Assembly (NCBI GenBank): GCA_947475895.1
Contig: CANJMF010000002.1
Coordinates: forward strand, 369,504-433,503
From: Fidelibacterota bacterium
GTDB lineage: Bacteria > Pseudomonadota > Alphaproteobacteria > Rhodospirillales > Rhodospirillaceae
Direction: 5' to 3'
DNA length: 64,000 bases
In this document: piece after piece, positions 9,996 to 18,697 of the stretch
How positions within the stretch are numbered: the first letter of the stretch is position 1
How the letters are laid out: the number at the start of each line of letters is the position of its first letter
Made by a program: the position numbers and the translations under genes
Notes under the pieces: generated by a model
Told to the model about the DNA's origin: nothing
Seen by the model: only the letters and a program-made list of their open reading frames with translations
The model's database searches: none

Positions 9996-10775
9996 GTGAG
10001 TTCGAAACAAACATCATCGGCGCGTACGACACGCACGCGCAGGACCGCACATCTTTTTGCCGCCGTTATTTCCGCTGGCGTGCTGGTGTGCGCGCCGCAA
10101 ACTCCTTTCTCCACGGCGGGTGCTGCACACGCGGCCGCGGCCGAAGTCGACGACATGGCCAAGCAAGCGAACGCGCTCGTCGAAAAAGCCGCCTTGGCCT
10201 ACAAAGCGCAAGATTACGCGGGCGCGATTGCGGCCATTGAAGCGTATCGCGGGCTGGGCTTCACGCCGGCAGCGCAAGTCATCCACCTGGAAGGCTTGGC
10301 GGCCATCGGGCTCGGCGAGATTGTGCTGGGGCGGAATTTGCTACGCCTGTATTTGGCGACCGAAGGCCTCACCGACGCCGACCGCAAAGTAGGCGAGCAA
10401 CAGCTTGCCAGCATCAATGACGGCGCCGACGCCATTGCGCACGGCGAGTTGGACAACGCGCTTCTGCACCCGCAGGGAAAACTCGCGACGCCTAAGCGCG
10501 ATCCGGCGGTTGAGTTTTTGATGCCGCCTTATCCGCGCGCATCCTTGACGGCCAAGGAAGAAGGCCGCGTGGTGCTGGACCTGTTCGCCGCGCGCGACGG
10601 GCGCATTTACGACGCAAAAGTCAGAACCACCTCGGGCTTTCCGAAGCTGGACCAAGCCGCCGTCGACACGGCCATGACCTCGTGGCGTTTCAAGCCGGGC
10701 ACCATCGATGAAGTGCCGGTGGCCATGTGGTTCCCGTTCGCATTCCGCTTCACGCTGCCGGCCGACGCGAAATAA
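9996..10775 (+). CDS. exported protein with C-terminal TonB-like domain
   Basis: 259 residues from a GTG start at 9996, preceded by a GGGGGGA ribosome site. Residues 1-47 look like a long signal sequence or signal anchor ending AAHAAAAE. Residues 50-165 are helical and TPR-like (KAALAYKAQDYAGAIAAIEA). Residues 175-259 match the TonB C-terminal fold: MPPYPRASLTAKEEGRVVLD, then VRTTSGFPKLDQAAVDTAM and a W-containing strand. Such proteins are often called energy-transducer TonB, but without a clear proline-rich linker and ExbD-interacting helix this may be an envelope scaffold instead. Confidence 0.75.
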   Translation: MSSKQTSSARTTRTRRTAHLFAAVISAGVLVCAPQTPFSTAGAAHAAAAEVDDMAKQANALVEKAALAYKAQDYAGAIAAIEAYRGLGFTPAAQVIHLEGLAAIGLGEIVLGRNLLRLYLATEGLTDADRKVGEQQLASINDGADAIAHGELDNALLHPQGKLATPKRDPAVEFLMPPYPRASLTAKEEGRVVLDLFAARDGRIYDAKVRTTSGFPKLDQAAVDTAMTSWRFKPGTIDEVPVAMWFPFAFRFTLPADAK

Positions 10776-10832
10776 CGTCGCCGTCTTCGCGATCACAGTT
10801 ATTCGATCGTTTGGTTTTGAGGGAGAGAAACC

Positions 10833-11435
10833 ATGGCTGCTGCGAAGTCGCTTGCCGACATTTTGAAACAGGTGCGTGAACTCGGCGCTCATTATCTGGG
10901 GCGCGTGTATCCGGGCGAGAAGCCCGACTTCTGGCCTTACAGCACGCCGCGTCCCGGCGATGCGCCGAAGGAAACGACGCAAGGCGCGGCTACACGCTCC
11001 GCCCTCGCCGTCATGATGTCGGACAAAAGCGTCACCTGGACCAACATGGACGAGATCGACGCGCCGCGCCAAGTTCACGGCGCGTGGGCGCAAGTGCTCA
11101 CGCACGAAGTACCGGATTGGAAACGCGAGAACGTGCAGATTTATCCCTTCGCCACCGGCCAGCGCGTCAACCTGCCGGGCGATAAACCCGAGGACATGGA
11201 TGTTCAAGGGTTTGTGGTGGAACAGACCGGCATGGGAACGACGCTCGACGGCAAGCCTTACCGCGTTTCTGTTTGCCATGTGATGTTCGTGAAAGACGGC
11301 AAGGTCATTCGCAACAATCAATATTGGGGTTCGGCCGATCCGAACTCGCAAGCGCTGAACATCCGCACGCTGGATGCCACACGCGGCGAATACCGCCGCC
11401 AAATGTCGACCAAAAAAGGTCGCGGCGCGCCATAA
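10833..11435 (+). CDS. unrecognised protein, tandem paralogue 1 (possible NTF2-like fold)
   Basis: 200 residues after a strong GAGGGAGAG site. No signal peptide, so cytoplasmic. Shared blocks with the next gene are LGRVYPGEKPDFWPY near residue 25, VPDWKRENVQIYPF mid-protein and YRVSVCHVMFVKDGKVIRNN near 150. The last block resembles a SnoaL/NTF2-like strand pair, but the family is not certain. The gene is followed 42 bases later by its paralogue in the same direction, so the two are probably one transcript. The function is unknown; co-expression of two similar chains would suit a heterodimer. Confidence 0.62.
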   Translation: MAAAKSLADILKQVRELGAHYLGRVYPGEKPDFWPYSTPRPGDAPKETTQGAATRSALAVMMSDKSVTWTNMDEIDAPRQVHGAWAQVLTHEVPDWKRENVQIYPFATGQRVNLPGDKPEDMDVQGFVVEQTGMGTTLDGKPYRVSVCHVMFVKDGKVIRNNQYWGSADPNSQALNIRTLDATRGEYRRQMSTKKGRGAP

Positions 11436-11477
11436 CGCGCAAGACTGCATTTATCGCACTCACGTTTTGGGAGAGAC

Positions 11478-12071
11478 ATGATGGCCGCGACGAAAACCTT
11501 CGAAGAACGGCTCAAAGCGATGCGCGATCTTGGCGCGCGCTATCTGGGGCGCGTGTATCCGGGTGAGAAGCCCGACTTCTGGCCCTACACCACGCCAAAA
11601 CCCGGCGAAGCGCCGAAGACGGTTCCCAAAGCGCCGCCGGCCGCCGCCATGATGACGGACCAGAACGTGGTCTGGACCAACATCGACGAGTTCGACGCAC
11701 CGAGCAGCGTGCACGGCGAATGGGCGCGCGTGATTACGGAGGCTGTTCCGGACTGGAAGCGCGAGAACGTGCAGATCTATCCCTTCCTCACCGGCCAGCG
11801 CGTCAACCTGCCGGGCGAAAAGCCCGAGGACATGGACGTCCAAGGCTACATCGTGGAACAGACCGGCACCGGCACCACGGTGGACGGCAAACCCTACCGG
11901 GTTTCCATTTGCCACGTGATGTTCGTGAAAGACGGAAAAGTCGTGCGCAACAATCAGTATTGGGGTTCGGCTGATCCGGCCTCCCAAGCGTTGAACATCC
12001 GCACGCTGGACGCCACGCGCGGCGAATATCGCCGACAGGCTTTATCCAAAAAAGGTCGCGGCGCGCCTTAG
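11478..12071 (+). CDS. unrecognised protein, tandem paralogue 2 (possible NTF2-like fold)
   Basis: 197 residues, closely similar to the preceding gene over its whole length, with the largest difference in a short Pro/Ala segment at about residues 45-60. Two ATG codons sit side by side; the second (11481) is better spaced from the GGGAGAG site, so the first Met may not be used. No signal peptide. The 3' end overlaps the convergent eutC by four bases. Function unknown. Confidence 0.62.
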   Translation: MMAATKTFEERLKAMRDLGARYLGRVYPGEKPDFWPYTTPKPGEAPKTVPKAPPAAAMMTDQNVVWTNIDEFDAPSSVHGEWARVITEAVPDWKRENVQIYPFLTGQRVNLPGEKPEDMDVQGYIVEQTGTGTTVDGKPYRVSICHVMFVKDGKVVRNNQYWGSADPASQALNIRTLDATRGEYRRQALSKKGRGAP

Positions 12072-12820
12072 GAAGACGCCGGCAAAACGGCGAGCGCGAG
12101 CGTTTCATCTTTCAGCATCACACCTGTCAGTTTGCGCCGCCGCGCTTCGGTGAGCAGAAACATCATACGCGCCGCCGCGTTCCCATAGCTCAGACCTTCG
12201 GGCCTAATGTTGGAAATGCAGTTGCGCTCGCCATCGGTAAGCCCACCGCGCGGCGCCCAAGTGAGATACACGCCAAGGCTATCGGGCGATGAGAGCCCCG
12301 GCCGCTCGCCGATGAGCACCGCGACAATTGCCGCGTTGAGCGCCGCGCCGATGTCGTCGCCAATGGCAACACGCCCCTGCTCCACCACGACAATCGGCGC
12401 GAGCGTCCATTGCTCCTGCTGCAACACGGGCAGCAACATATCCAGGAGCGCCAAGGCATGGCGCTTAACGGCGCGGGCCGATAACCCATCGGCAATGACG
12501 ATCGCGAGATCGGCGGGGTTCGGCGGCAGCGTTTGCAAAAGCGCATGACCGGAATCGCTGAGTGTGCGCCCTAAGTCGGGGCGCTTGAGGTAGGTGGCGC
12601 GGTCATGCGCGACGCTGCGCACGGCGAGTGCTGGAAGATCACGCCGGCGTAACCCCGCGAGAAAACTTTCAACATCGAGTGCATCGTGCACCGCGTCCTG
12701 AGCTTGTGCGTGCGCCATCTGAAAGGCCAGGTGTTCGCGCGTCGTCACCGCGTTGCCCGCGCGCGGCAGTCCAATCCGTGCGGAGGTATGTGCGCGCAAG
12801 TGCGTCCACGCATCGCTCAT
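12068..12820 (-). CDS. eutC: ethanolamine ammonia-lyase small subunit
   Basis: Small subunit of the adenosylcobalamin-dependent lyase that splits ethanolamine into acetaldehyde and ammonia; it completes the B12 site with EutB. 250 residues. Visible family segments are TSARIGLPRAG near 13, IVIADGLSARAVKRHA near 105, IGDDIGAALNA and VYLTWAPRGG. It overlaps the end of eutB by four bases (ATGA), indicating translational coupling. No eutA reactivase, transporter or microcompartment gene is nearby. Confidence 0.95.
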   Translation of the reverse strand: MSDAWTHLRAHTSARIGLPRAGNAVTTREHLAFQMAHAQAQDAVHDALDVESFLAGLRRRDLPALAVRSVAHDRATYLKRPDLGRTLSDSGHALLQTLPPNPADLAIVIADGLSARAVKRHALALLDMLLPVLQQEQWTLAPIVVVEQGRVAIGDDIGAALNAAIVAVLIGERPGLSSPDSLGVYLTWAPRGGLTDGERNCISNIRPEGLSYGNAAARMMFLLTEARRRKLTGVMLKDETLALAVLPASS

Positions 12821-14223
12821 GATTTCAACAACGCCGCGAACGGCGCGGGCAAGGATTTGGTGCGCCCGCTTTCGTCACGCCCGCTTTCATCACGCATGCG
12901 GCCGTGCGCATCGGCCAGTCCCATGCGCACCAACCACGCCTCGAACTCGGGCGCGGGTTTGCGATCGAACAAGGTGCGGGCATACAGAAGATCGTGGAAT
13001 GAGGTGCTTTGGTAGTTCAGCATCACATCGTCGGCGCCTGGCACGCCCATGATGTAGGTGACACCGGCGGCTGTCAGCAGCGTGAGCAGCGTGTCCATGT
13101 CGTCCTGATCGGCGGCGGCGTGGTTGGTGTAGCAAACGTCGCAGCCCATGGGCAGGCCAAGAAGCTTGCCGCAAAAGTGATCTTCGAGCCCCGCGCGGAT
13201 GATTTCTTTACCGTCGCGCAAGTACTCGGGGCCGATGAGGCCAACAACCGTATTTACGAGTAAAGGCGCGAACACACGCGCGACGGCGTAAGCACGCGCT
13301 TCCAAGGTTTGCTGGTCGCAGCCATGATGGGCGTTGGCCGAGAGCGCGCTGCCCTGCCCGGTTTCGAAATACATCACGTTGTCGCCCACCGTTCCGCGCT
13401 TCAAGGACCGCGCGGCGTCATGGGATTCGCGTAACGTGGCAAGGTCGACGGCAAAGCTGCGATTAAGCGCTTCTGTGCCGCCGATGGATTGAAACACAAG
13501 ATCCACCGGCGCACCGCGCTCCATGAGGCCGATGGCGGTGGTGACGTGGGTGAGAACGCAGGTTTGCGTCGGTACCTCCAAACGCTGGCGCAGATCGTCA
13601 AGCAACGACAGGAGTTCGTGGCACCGCTCCGGGCTGTCGCTTGCAGGATTGATGCCGATGACCGCGTCGCCCGAACCCAGGAGGAGGCCATCGATTGTGC
13701 TGGCGAGGATTCCCTTAGAATCGTCGGTCGGATGATTGGGCTGCAGCCGCGCCGACAAACGCCCCGGCAGCCCCAGCGTTCCCCGAAAGCGCGTCACCAC
13801 ATTGCATTTGGCCGCGATGGCGATGAGATCCTGGTTGCGGCAGAGCTTGGACACCGCCGCCACCATTTCCGGCATGAGGCCGGGCGCGAGCGCGGTCAGT
13901 GCCGCGGTGCCGGCGTCTTCGGACAAAAGCCAATCGCGAAATTCGCCCACGGTGAGCGACGCAACGGCTGAAAAAGCTTGCGCATCGTGGCCGTCGATAA
14001 TGAGGCGCGTGACCTCGTCGGTTTCATAGGGAATGATCGCATCGGTGAGAAAGCGCTTGAGCGGTAGATCCGCCAGCGCCATTTGCGCCGCCACCCGCTC
14101 CGTGGCATTGGCGGCGGCAACACCCGCGAGCGCATCGCCCGCGCGCAAAGGCGAGGCTTTCGCAAGCAAGGTCTTTAACGCGTCGAAACGGTATTGCGTG
14201 CCGCCGGCCGCTATCGCGAACAT
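12817..14223 (-). CDS. eutB: ethanolamine ammonia-lyase large subunit
   Basis: Large catalytic TIM-barrel subunit, 468 residues, close to the usual length. Recognisable blocks are LRAGDALAGVAA at 27, the LGLPGRLSARLQPNHPTDD region, IGINPASDSPERC and QSIGGTEALNRSF, followed by a C-terminal half with SANAHHGCDQQTLEARAYAVAR and LLGLPMGCDVCYTNHA. No key segment is missing. The GFA-family gene starts upstream and ends 24 bases before this start, so a three-gene GFA-eutB-eutC unit is likely. The short spacer leaves no room for a cobalamin riboswitch, so any such control would sit before the GFA gene. Confidence 0.95.
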   Translation of the reverse strand: MFAIAAGGTQYRFDALKTLLAKASPLRAGDALAGVAAANATERVAAQMALADLPLKRFLTDAIIPYETDEVTRLIIDGHDAQAFSAVASLTVGEFRDWLLSEDAGTAALTALAPGLMPEMVAAVSKLCRNQDLIAIAAKCNVVTRFRGTLGLPGRLSARLQPNHPTDDSKGILASTIDGLLLGSGDAVIGINPASDSPERCHELLSLLDDLRQRLEVPTQTCVLTHVTTAIGLMERGAPVDLVFQSIGGTEALNRSFAVDLATLRESHDAARSLKRGTVGDNVMYFETGQGSALSANAHHGCDQQTLEARAYAVARVFAPLLVNTVVGLIGPEYLRDGKEIIRAGLEDHFCGKLLGLPMGCDVCYTNHAAADQDDMDTLLTLLTAAGVTYIMGVPGADDVMLNYQSTSFHDLLYARTLFDRKPAPEFEAWLVRMGLADAHGRMRDESGRDESGRTKSLPAPFAALLKS

Positions 14224-14247
14224 GCCTCAGTGTAGCACAGCGCGGCG

Positions 14248-14652
14248 CTACTGCCCGCGTACCTTCGGGAGCCCGCTGATGTCCTCCGCCCAGGGAACCG
14301 CCGTCTCGCACCAAATGGCGCGATAGGGCGTCAGCTGCGCGCGCTCGTTGATGGTGCCGAAGCGCAGATTATAGACGGCATCGGGCGTGGGCTCGGCCGG
14401 CCCCGCATAAAACGGCGAACCGCAATCGGGACAGAAGGCCTGCGCGCGTTTGCGGCCGCTGGCGGCAGTGAGCTTGATGTAAACTTTCGGCTGGCCGCGC
14501 GTGAAGGTGAGGTTTTTTGTCGGGATCGATGCGCGAAACGGCGAGCCGCTTAACCGCTGACAATCTTCACAGTGACACACCTGAAGCTGGGTCGGGTCGA
14601 CGTCGGCTTCATAGGTGATGTTGGCGCAATGACATTGGCCTGTAATCCGCAT
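14248..14652 (-). CDS. GFA family (CENP-V/GFA) zinc protein
   Basis: 134 residues. The zinc-binding pattern is complete: CHC near 7-9, CHCEDC near 27-32 and CPDCGSPF near 75. The family is named for glutathione-dependent formaldehyde activation, but most members have no proven reaction. It lies immediately upstream of eutB in the same direction, so it may deal with an aldehyde or thiohemiacetal linked to ethanolamine breakdown; that link is inference from position. Confidence 0.85.
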   Translation of the reverse strand: MRITGQCHCANITYEADVDPTQLQVCHCEDCQRLSGSPFRASIPTKNLTFTRGQPKVYIKLTAASGRKRAQAFCPDCGSPFYAGPAEPTPDAVYNLRFGTINERAQLTPYRAIWCETAVPWAEDISGLPKVRGQ

Positions 14653-14730
14653 GCGGCCCCCTTAACCCCCTCTTGGCGAATGGTCTTTAGGTAGTACCAT
14701 ATCGCACGATTCGATGGGGGCAGTTTCCGA

Positions 14731-15135
14731 ATGGATATCATCGACCTTACGTCCGGGCCATTCACACAGCGCAAAGTGGGACCGGGCGAAATCATTTTCC
14801 TGAAAGATCAACATGCGGATGAGGCTTACGTCATCCTCAAGGGTGACGTGGAAGCCGGTTCTCAAAGCCGCGACGGCAAGTTCATCGTGCTCAGCCGCAT
14901 GAAAGCCGGCGAAATGTTCGGCGAGATCGCGTTGCTGAGCCCGGACGGAAAGCGCACGGCGTCGACTATGTCGGAGGGCGGGTGCGAGTTGCTAGTCGTG
15001 CCGCGCGATATTTTCGACAAGCGCCTACAGAAGGCAGACCCGCTGTTGCACTTTGTCATCGGCCATCTCTGCCGGCGCCTGATCACGCTGTCGGATCGCG
15101 TGGTCGACGCCGGCCTAGAGGAATCGCATACTTAA
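14731..15135 (+). CDS. stand-alone cyclic-nucleotide-binding domain protein
   Basis: 134 residues, nearly all one cNMP-binding beta-roll. The phosphate-binding cassette is seen as GEMFGEIALLSPDGKRTAST, with Glu and Arg in the usual ligand positions. No DNA-binding helix-turn-helix, channel or kinase domain follows, so it may act as a sensor partner through protein contacts. A GGGGGCAG site precedes the ATG. It is divergent from the GFA-eutBC unit with about 78 bases between starts. Ligand (cAMP or cGMP) not determinable. Confidence 0.8.
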   Translation: MDIIDLTSGPFTQRKVGPGEIIFLKDQHADEAYVILKGDVEAGSQSRDGKFIVLSRMKAGEMFGEIALLSPDGKRTASTMSEGGCELLVVPRDIFDKRLQKADPLLHFVIGHLCRRLITLSDRVVDAGLEESHT

Positions 15136-15150
15136 AAGGAAATGCCGCGC

Positions 15151-15363
15151 TTAGTAATCGGCGCTTTTCTTTTCGGTCGGCGCGGCGGGCTTGCGGCCAA
15201 TCGCTTCTGCCTTTTCCAGTTCAATTTTTTCAGCCGAATTGATTGCCTGCTTGGCGCGCTCCGCCGCGGGCGGGACTTTACCGGCGCGAATGAACGCTTG
15301 TTGTGCGGTATTATATTCCTTCGCCGCCGTACGGTTGCCTTCGCCTTCGTTTCGGTTGGCCAT
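15151..15363 (-). CDS. small charged hypothetical protein
   Basis: 70 residues from the ATG at 15363, chosen because GGAGGAG lies seven to eight bases upstream; a longer open frame without such a site reaches 15465. Rich in Ala, Lys and Glu with no hydrophobic segment, so probably soluble and helical or disordered. Starts MANRNEGEGNRTAAKEYN. I recognise no family. Confidence 0.6.
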   Translation of the reverse strand: MANRNEGEGNRTAAKEYNTAQQAFIRAGKVPPAAERAKQAINSAEKIELEKAEAIGRKPAAPTEKKSADY

Positions 15364-15488
15364 GTAAAACTCCTCCTGTTGTGTCCCAAATTCAATTCCG
15401 GCCGAGGCCTTTGGTTCCATTCGCGTGAAAGTGGCAGATGGCAGAACACGTCTTGGGGTTGCCATAATTCTGAGGCACAGTACGGCTC

Positions 15489-16136
15489 ATGGGGCGTAAG
15501 ACATTACTTATGGCGCTGCTTTTCGTGACGGCATTGGCGGTTTCCGCCTGCTCGAAGGAAGACGAGACCGCCGCCAAAAAGGCAGAGCCGACGCAAGCCG
15601 CAGAGGCGCCAGCGCCGATCATTGCCACCACAACACCCGAAGACCATGCTGCCGCCATTGAGGCCGCCGCGAAAGCGACGCGCGAGGCGCGTGCACAAAT
15701 CGACGATGCCCGGCGGCGCACGGCCGAACTGGAAGAGAGCATTCGGCACGAACAGGCGAAGGCCGCACTGCTCGCGGAACAGAACCGGCTTTTGAGCGAA
15801 CAGAACGCGCGCTTGTCGGCGCAACAACTCGATGAGCAACAGCGGTCATTAATCGCGCAACAGCAGGCGTTGATCGATGCGCAATCGCGCGCCGCAGCAG
15901 CACAAGCCGAAGCCGCCGCGGCGCAAACCGAAGCGGCGCAAACCATTGTCGACAATTACCGGCGCGATCGCCGCCAAGTTCTCCCCTCGCCGCCACGCCG
16001 TCCGCCCGGCACACCGGGTAATCACGCGCCGAATTCCGTTAGCCAGTTCACGGCTTTGCCGCCCCCGGTCACGGCCATGCCGCCGCCCGTGACGGCCTTT
16101 CCGAGCCCAGAATCCGCCATTCCACGCGATAGATAA
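15489..16136 (+). CDS. coiled-coil lipoprotein, unrecognised
   Basis: 215 residues. The N-terminus is a lipoprotein signal ending LAVSAC (lipobox, Cys21). Residues 55-160 form a long Ala/Gln/Glu-rich helix with heptad character, expected to be a coiled coil; residues 165-215 are Pro-rich with the repeats LPPPVTAMPPPVTAF. This layout suggests an envelope-spanning or peptidoglycan-facing structural lipoprotein. The transcript ends at a clear terminator just after the stop codon. Function unknown. Confidence 0.65.
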   Translation: MGRKTLLMALLFVTALAVSACSKEDETAAKKAEPTQAAEAPAPIIATTTPEDHAAAIEAAAKATREARAQIDDARRRTAELEESIRHEQAKAALLAEQNRLLSEQNARLSAQQLDEQQRSLIAQQQALIDAQSRAAAAQAEAAAAQTEAAQTIVDNYRRDRRQVLPSPPRRPPGTPGNHAPNSVSQFTALPPPVTAMPPPVTAFPSPESAIPRDR

Positions 16137-16145
16137 ATTCACACA

Positions 16146-16182
16146 AAAACAGCCATGGCGGAAAAATCACCATGGCTGTTTT
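16146..16182. terminator. bidirectional-looking intrinsic terminator
   Basis: Perfect 13-base inverted repeat AAAACAGCCATGG / CCATGGCTGTTTT around an 11-base loop, A-rich on the left and T-rich on the right. It begins ten bases after the coiled-coil lipoprotein gene and can also serve the leftward gene that ends at 16236. Confidence 0.85.
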
Positions 16183-16235
16183 CAGTTTAACGTTTGCGGC
16201 TGCCCGCGCCCGAAACGCGGCGCCGTATCGTTTAG

Positions 16236-16454
16236 TTAAATCGTACGCCGGGCGGCAATGACGCGCGCGCGAAGCTGGATCATTGACCGCGCCGCTTCGT
16301 GCAATTGCCAGCGGCGCCAAAGTTCGGCAGAGAGAAGCACGGCGAAGCTGGCGGCCACGAAGATCAAAGGGAACGCGACGATCAACGGCAATGCCTGCGC
16401 AAAGCTGAAAATTCCGCCAATCAAAATGGCCAGCAATAACAGTACCGCAATCAT
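16236..16454 (-). CDS. small membrane protein
   Basis: 72 residues with two hydrophobic helices (about 2-22 and 25-46) and a basic Arg-rich tail (HEAARSMIQLRARVIAARR), consistent with an inner-membrane protein with cytoplasmic tail. GGAGAG precedes the ATG. It lies 27 bases downstream of the BON-domain lipoprotein gene, likely one operon. No family recognised. Confidence 0.55.
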   Translation of the reverse strand: MIAVLLLLAILIGGIFSFAQALPLIVAFPLIFVAASFAVLLSAELWRRWQLHEAARSMIQLRARVIAARRTI

Positions 16455-16481
16455 CGTGCTCTCCTCGAGCTGGATCCGCGA

Positions 16482-16832
16482 TTAATAACGGATCACAAGT
16501 TTGTTTTCGACGCCGCGCACACCGCGCACGGTCTCTGCAATGTCTTCGGCGCGGTCGGCATCGCGGCCATCTTCTACAACACCACTGAGACGCACGACGT
16601 TGTCGAATGTCGCCACATGGATTTCGGCATCGCGTAAGCGCGGCTCGGCGATGATGGCGGCAGCGACCTTCGACGAAATCGCTTCGTCTTCCAGCATGTC
16701 GCCGCGATCGGCAAGGCGTTCGGCTTGAGCGCGTTCGTAAGGCGTCGGGCCGCTGCTGCAGGCCGCGAGGCCAAACGTCAGCGGCAAAGCAATCGAAAGC
16801 GCCAAGACGCGGGGGGAAATTTTAAGTGTCAT
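16482..16832 (-). CDS. BON-domain lipoprotein
   Basis: 116 residues. Lipoprotein signal with lipobox FGLAAC (Cys25). The C-terminal two-thirds is one BON domain: ISSKVAAAIIAEPRLRDAEI, then VRLSGVVED and AEDIAETVRGVRGVENKL. BON proteins of the OsmY type sit in the periplasm and are usually linked to membrane stress. The partner small membrane gene follows downstream. Confidence 0.82.
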   Translation of the reverse strand: MTLKISPRVLALSIALPLTFGLAACSSGPTPYERAQAERLADRGDMLEDEAISSKVAAAIIAEPRLRDAEIHVATFDNVVRLSGVVEDGRDADRAEDIAETVRGVRGVENKLVIRY

Positions 16833-16927
16833 AATGCTGATCCTCGTTGTTCGGGCCGCAGTGTGCGGTTGTTAGCGTGTAAACGCAGCCTGATAGAGTT
16901 TGGTTCCGAACGCGCGTGCCGAAGAAG

Positions 16928-17563
16928 CTATTTACGACTGCGGGTAAAGATCGCCGTGAGGATCAACGCGACCAACGATCCGGCGATGGCCAAGCCGGAA
17001 TCTTTTTGGCTGTCGAATTCATCGCCCTGCGTACCGAGGAAAGCCATGCCCGCTTGTGGATCGACGACGGCGCCCACGGCCCATTCCAAAATCTCGTAAA
17101 TCGCACTGCAAGCACCGACGATGGCGAACGCGAAAAAACCCGCCCAACGCGCATTGGTGATTTTCCCGCGCGCAAGGATTTCACGCAGCGGATACGTGAG
17201 GAGAAGACCGAAGCTCAAATGCACCACCCGGTCGTAATGATTGCGCGAGAGGCCCAACAACTCTTTCAGCCAATTGCCGATGGGAACCTCGGAATAGGTG
17301 TAGTGAGAGCCGACCGTGTGAAGCGCGAGGAACGCCGCCACAAGAATGGCGGATAGATCCGACAGCGGCCGGTCGCGGTACATCCAAAACAGGCTCGTGA
17401 TGCCTGCAGCCACCAACAGATTCTCGAGAAACCAATCCATGCGGCTGACGGGCGCGATAGCGGCCCACATCCAAACCAATGCGTAAAAACCTGCCAGCGT
17501 CTTTTGCAGGGCGTCTTTGCGCCAGGGGGTCAGGGTCGGGCTGGAAGCGGTCGTGAGGGTCAT
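16928..17563 (-). CDS. DUF2238 (YjdF-like) inner-membrane protein
   Basis: 211 residues from the ATG at 17563; the frame is open to 17632 but the extra residues are not hydrophobic or conserved-looking. Six or so membrane helices. The family block around SHYTYSEVPIGNWLKELLG with RNHYDRVVHLSFG, and EILEWAVGAVVDPQAG with FLGTQGDEFDSQKD, is clear; the conserved His, Asp and Glu residues suggest a metal or ligand site in the membrane. The molecular role of the family is not known. Confidence 0.8.
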   Translation of the reverse strand: MTLTTASSPTLTPWRKDALQKTLAGFYALVWMWAAIAPVSRMDWFLENLLVAAGITSLFWMYRDRPLSDLSAILVAAFLALHTVGSHYTYSEVPIGNWLKELLGLSRNHYDRVVHLSFGLLLTYPLREILARGKITNARWAGFFAFAIVGACSAIYEILEWAVGAVVDPQAGMAFLGTQGDEFDSQKDSGLAIAGSLVALILTAIFTRSRK

Positions 17564-17685
17564 GAAGCGTTCCGGATGTAACTGTTCCAAACAATGCGCG
17601 GAACTGGGGAAATGTTGCCCAAAATAGCCCAATTCTGTGAAACAGCCCAGTTGAGCGCAACCTCAGGTTTTGGTTAAATGGCGCA

Positions 17686-18180
17686 ATGAATAAGCCGATC
17701 TCCTGCATTCTGGTCGTGGAAGACGACCGCGCCGTGCGCGACTTGCTCGTCGCGTTTTTGAAAAGCGGCGGCTACGACAACGTAGTCACCGCCGGAAACG
17801 CTGAAGAAGCCTATTTCTATATTTTCAAAGATCGCGGTCTGCATATCCATTTGGTGCTGTTGGACCTCGTGCTTCCCAACGCCAGCGGACTCGCTTTAAT
17901 CCGGCGCGTGCGCGCTTCGAAATTCGCTGCGCGCCGCAAACTGCCGATCATCGTACTGACGGGACGAACCGATACCGGCACATATCAGGCGGCAGCACGG
18001 CGCGGCGTTCAAGGTTACCTCATGAAACCCATCTCGCCCGGCTTGTTGTTGGAGACGACGCAGAAGGTGTTAATGGCGGCGGGAAGTCCAATGCAGGGTT
18101 CTCTTCGCGCGAAAATGGCTGATCAAGCGTCGGCGGAAGTGCCGGAACCCTTTGTTGAATCAGCAGAAAGTGTTAATTGA
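17686..18180 (+). CDS. single-domain response regulator
   Basis: 164 residues. Receiver domain about 1-130: acidic pocket EDD at 12-14, phosphoacceptor Asp in LLDLVLP near 60, switch Thr in IVLTGRT near 90 and Lys in YLMKPIS near 112. There is no output domain, only a 35-residue low-complexity tail, so it should act by contacting a partner, as CheY or phosphorelay intermediates do. No histidine kinase gene is in the window, so it is an orphan here. A terminator follows. Confidence 0.85.
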   Translation: MNKPISCILVVEDDRAVRDLLVAFLKSGGYDNVVTAGNAEEAYFYIFKDRGLHIHLVLLDLVLPNASGLALIRRVRASKFAARRKLPIIVLTGRTDTGTYQAAARRGVQGYLMKPISPGLLLETTQKVLMAAGSPMQGSLRAKMADQASAEVPEPFVESAESVN

Positions 18181-18188
18181 TGCAGGTC

Positions 18189-18207
18189 AAAGCCCTCGCG
18201 GGCTTTT
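18189..18207 (+). terminator. intrinsic terminator after the response regulator
   Basis: AAAGCCC-TCGC-GGGCTTT followed by T, nine bases after the stop codon. The stem is short (seven pairs) but well placed. Confidence 0.6.
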
Positions 18208-18335
18208 AGCCGCATATTCGCCTCAGCGCTTCCGAAGCGGTTGAGGCCTCTGGTGGAAACTTTGGGATCCCCAGGCAAAGGCAAAGGGCCGCGAAGGAAG
18301 CGCTAAAGTTTTTAAAAAAACAGGAGACGCAGACC

Positions 18336-18695
18336 ATGTCGTCAGAGCCCGCCAAGGACGCCGCGCGCAATCCCGCAAAGACGGCTGTCTCCCCGACCAT
18401 CGTGAAGAAAACCAAACCCGGTGATGACGAGGGCGACGACGCGCCTGCGGCCGGTGCACCCGTTCTGAAACAAAAAATGCTGCCGACAGGATTGTCGCGC
18501 GCCATCGTGATCGCGACCCTTCTCGGCTCGCTCATCATCGGTGCGGTGACTTTGTTCACCAACCGCTACGAAATCCTGGCGATGCCGAACTCGCCCAACG
18601 GCGGCATTTATCGGCTCGACCGTGTGACCGGCGGACTTAAATATTGCGGCGCGACGGCCTGTACGCCTGTGACCGTGGATCAGGAACCGAAGTAA
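18336..18695 (+). CDS. single-pass membrane protein, unrecognised
   Basis: 119 residues after an AGGAG site. The first 50 residues are disordered and charged, a single membrane helix spans about 55-75 (AIVIATLLGSLIIGAVTLF), and a short periplasmic end contains GGIYRLDRVTGGLKYC with a CGATAC cysteine pair. That end resembles the small beta-hairpin motif in which a protein reports on its own variable. It is convergent with the DUF4170 gene. Function unknown. Confidence 0.55.
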   Translation: MSSEPAKDAARNPAKTAVSPTIVKKTKPGDDEGDDAPAAGAPVLKQKMLPTGLSRAIVIATLLGSLIIGAVTLFTNRYEILAMPNSPNGGIYRLDRVTGGLKYCGATACTPVTVDQEPK

Positions 18696-18697
18696 CC

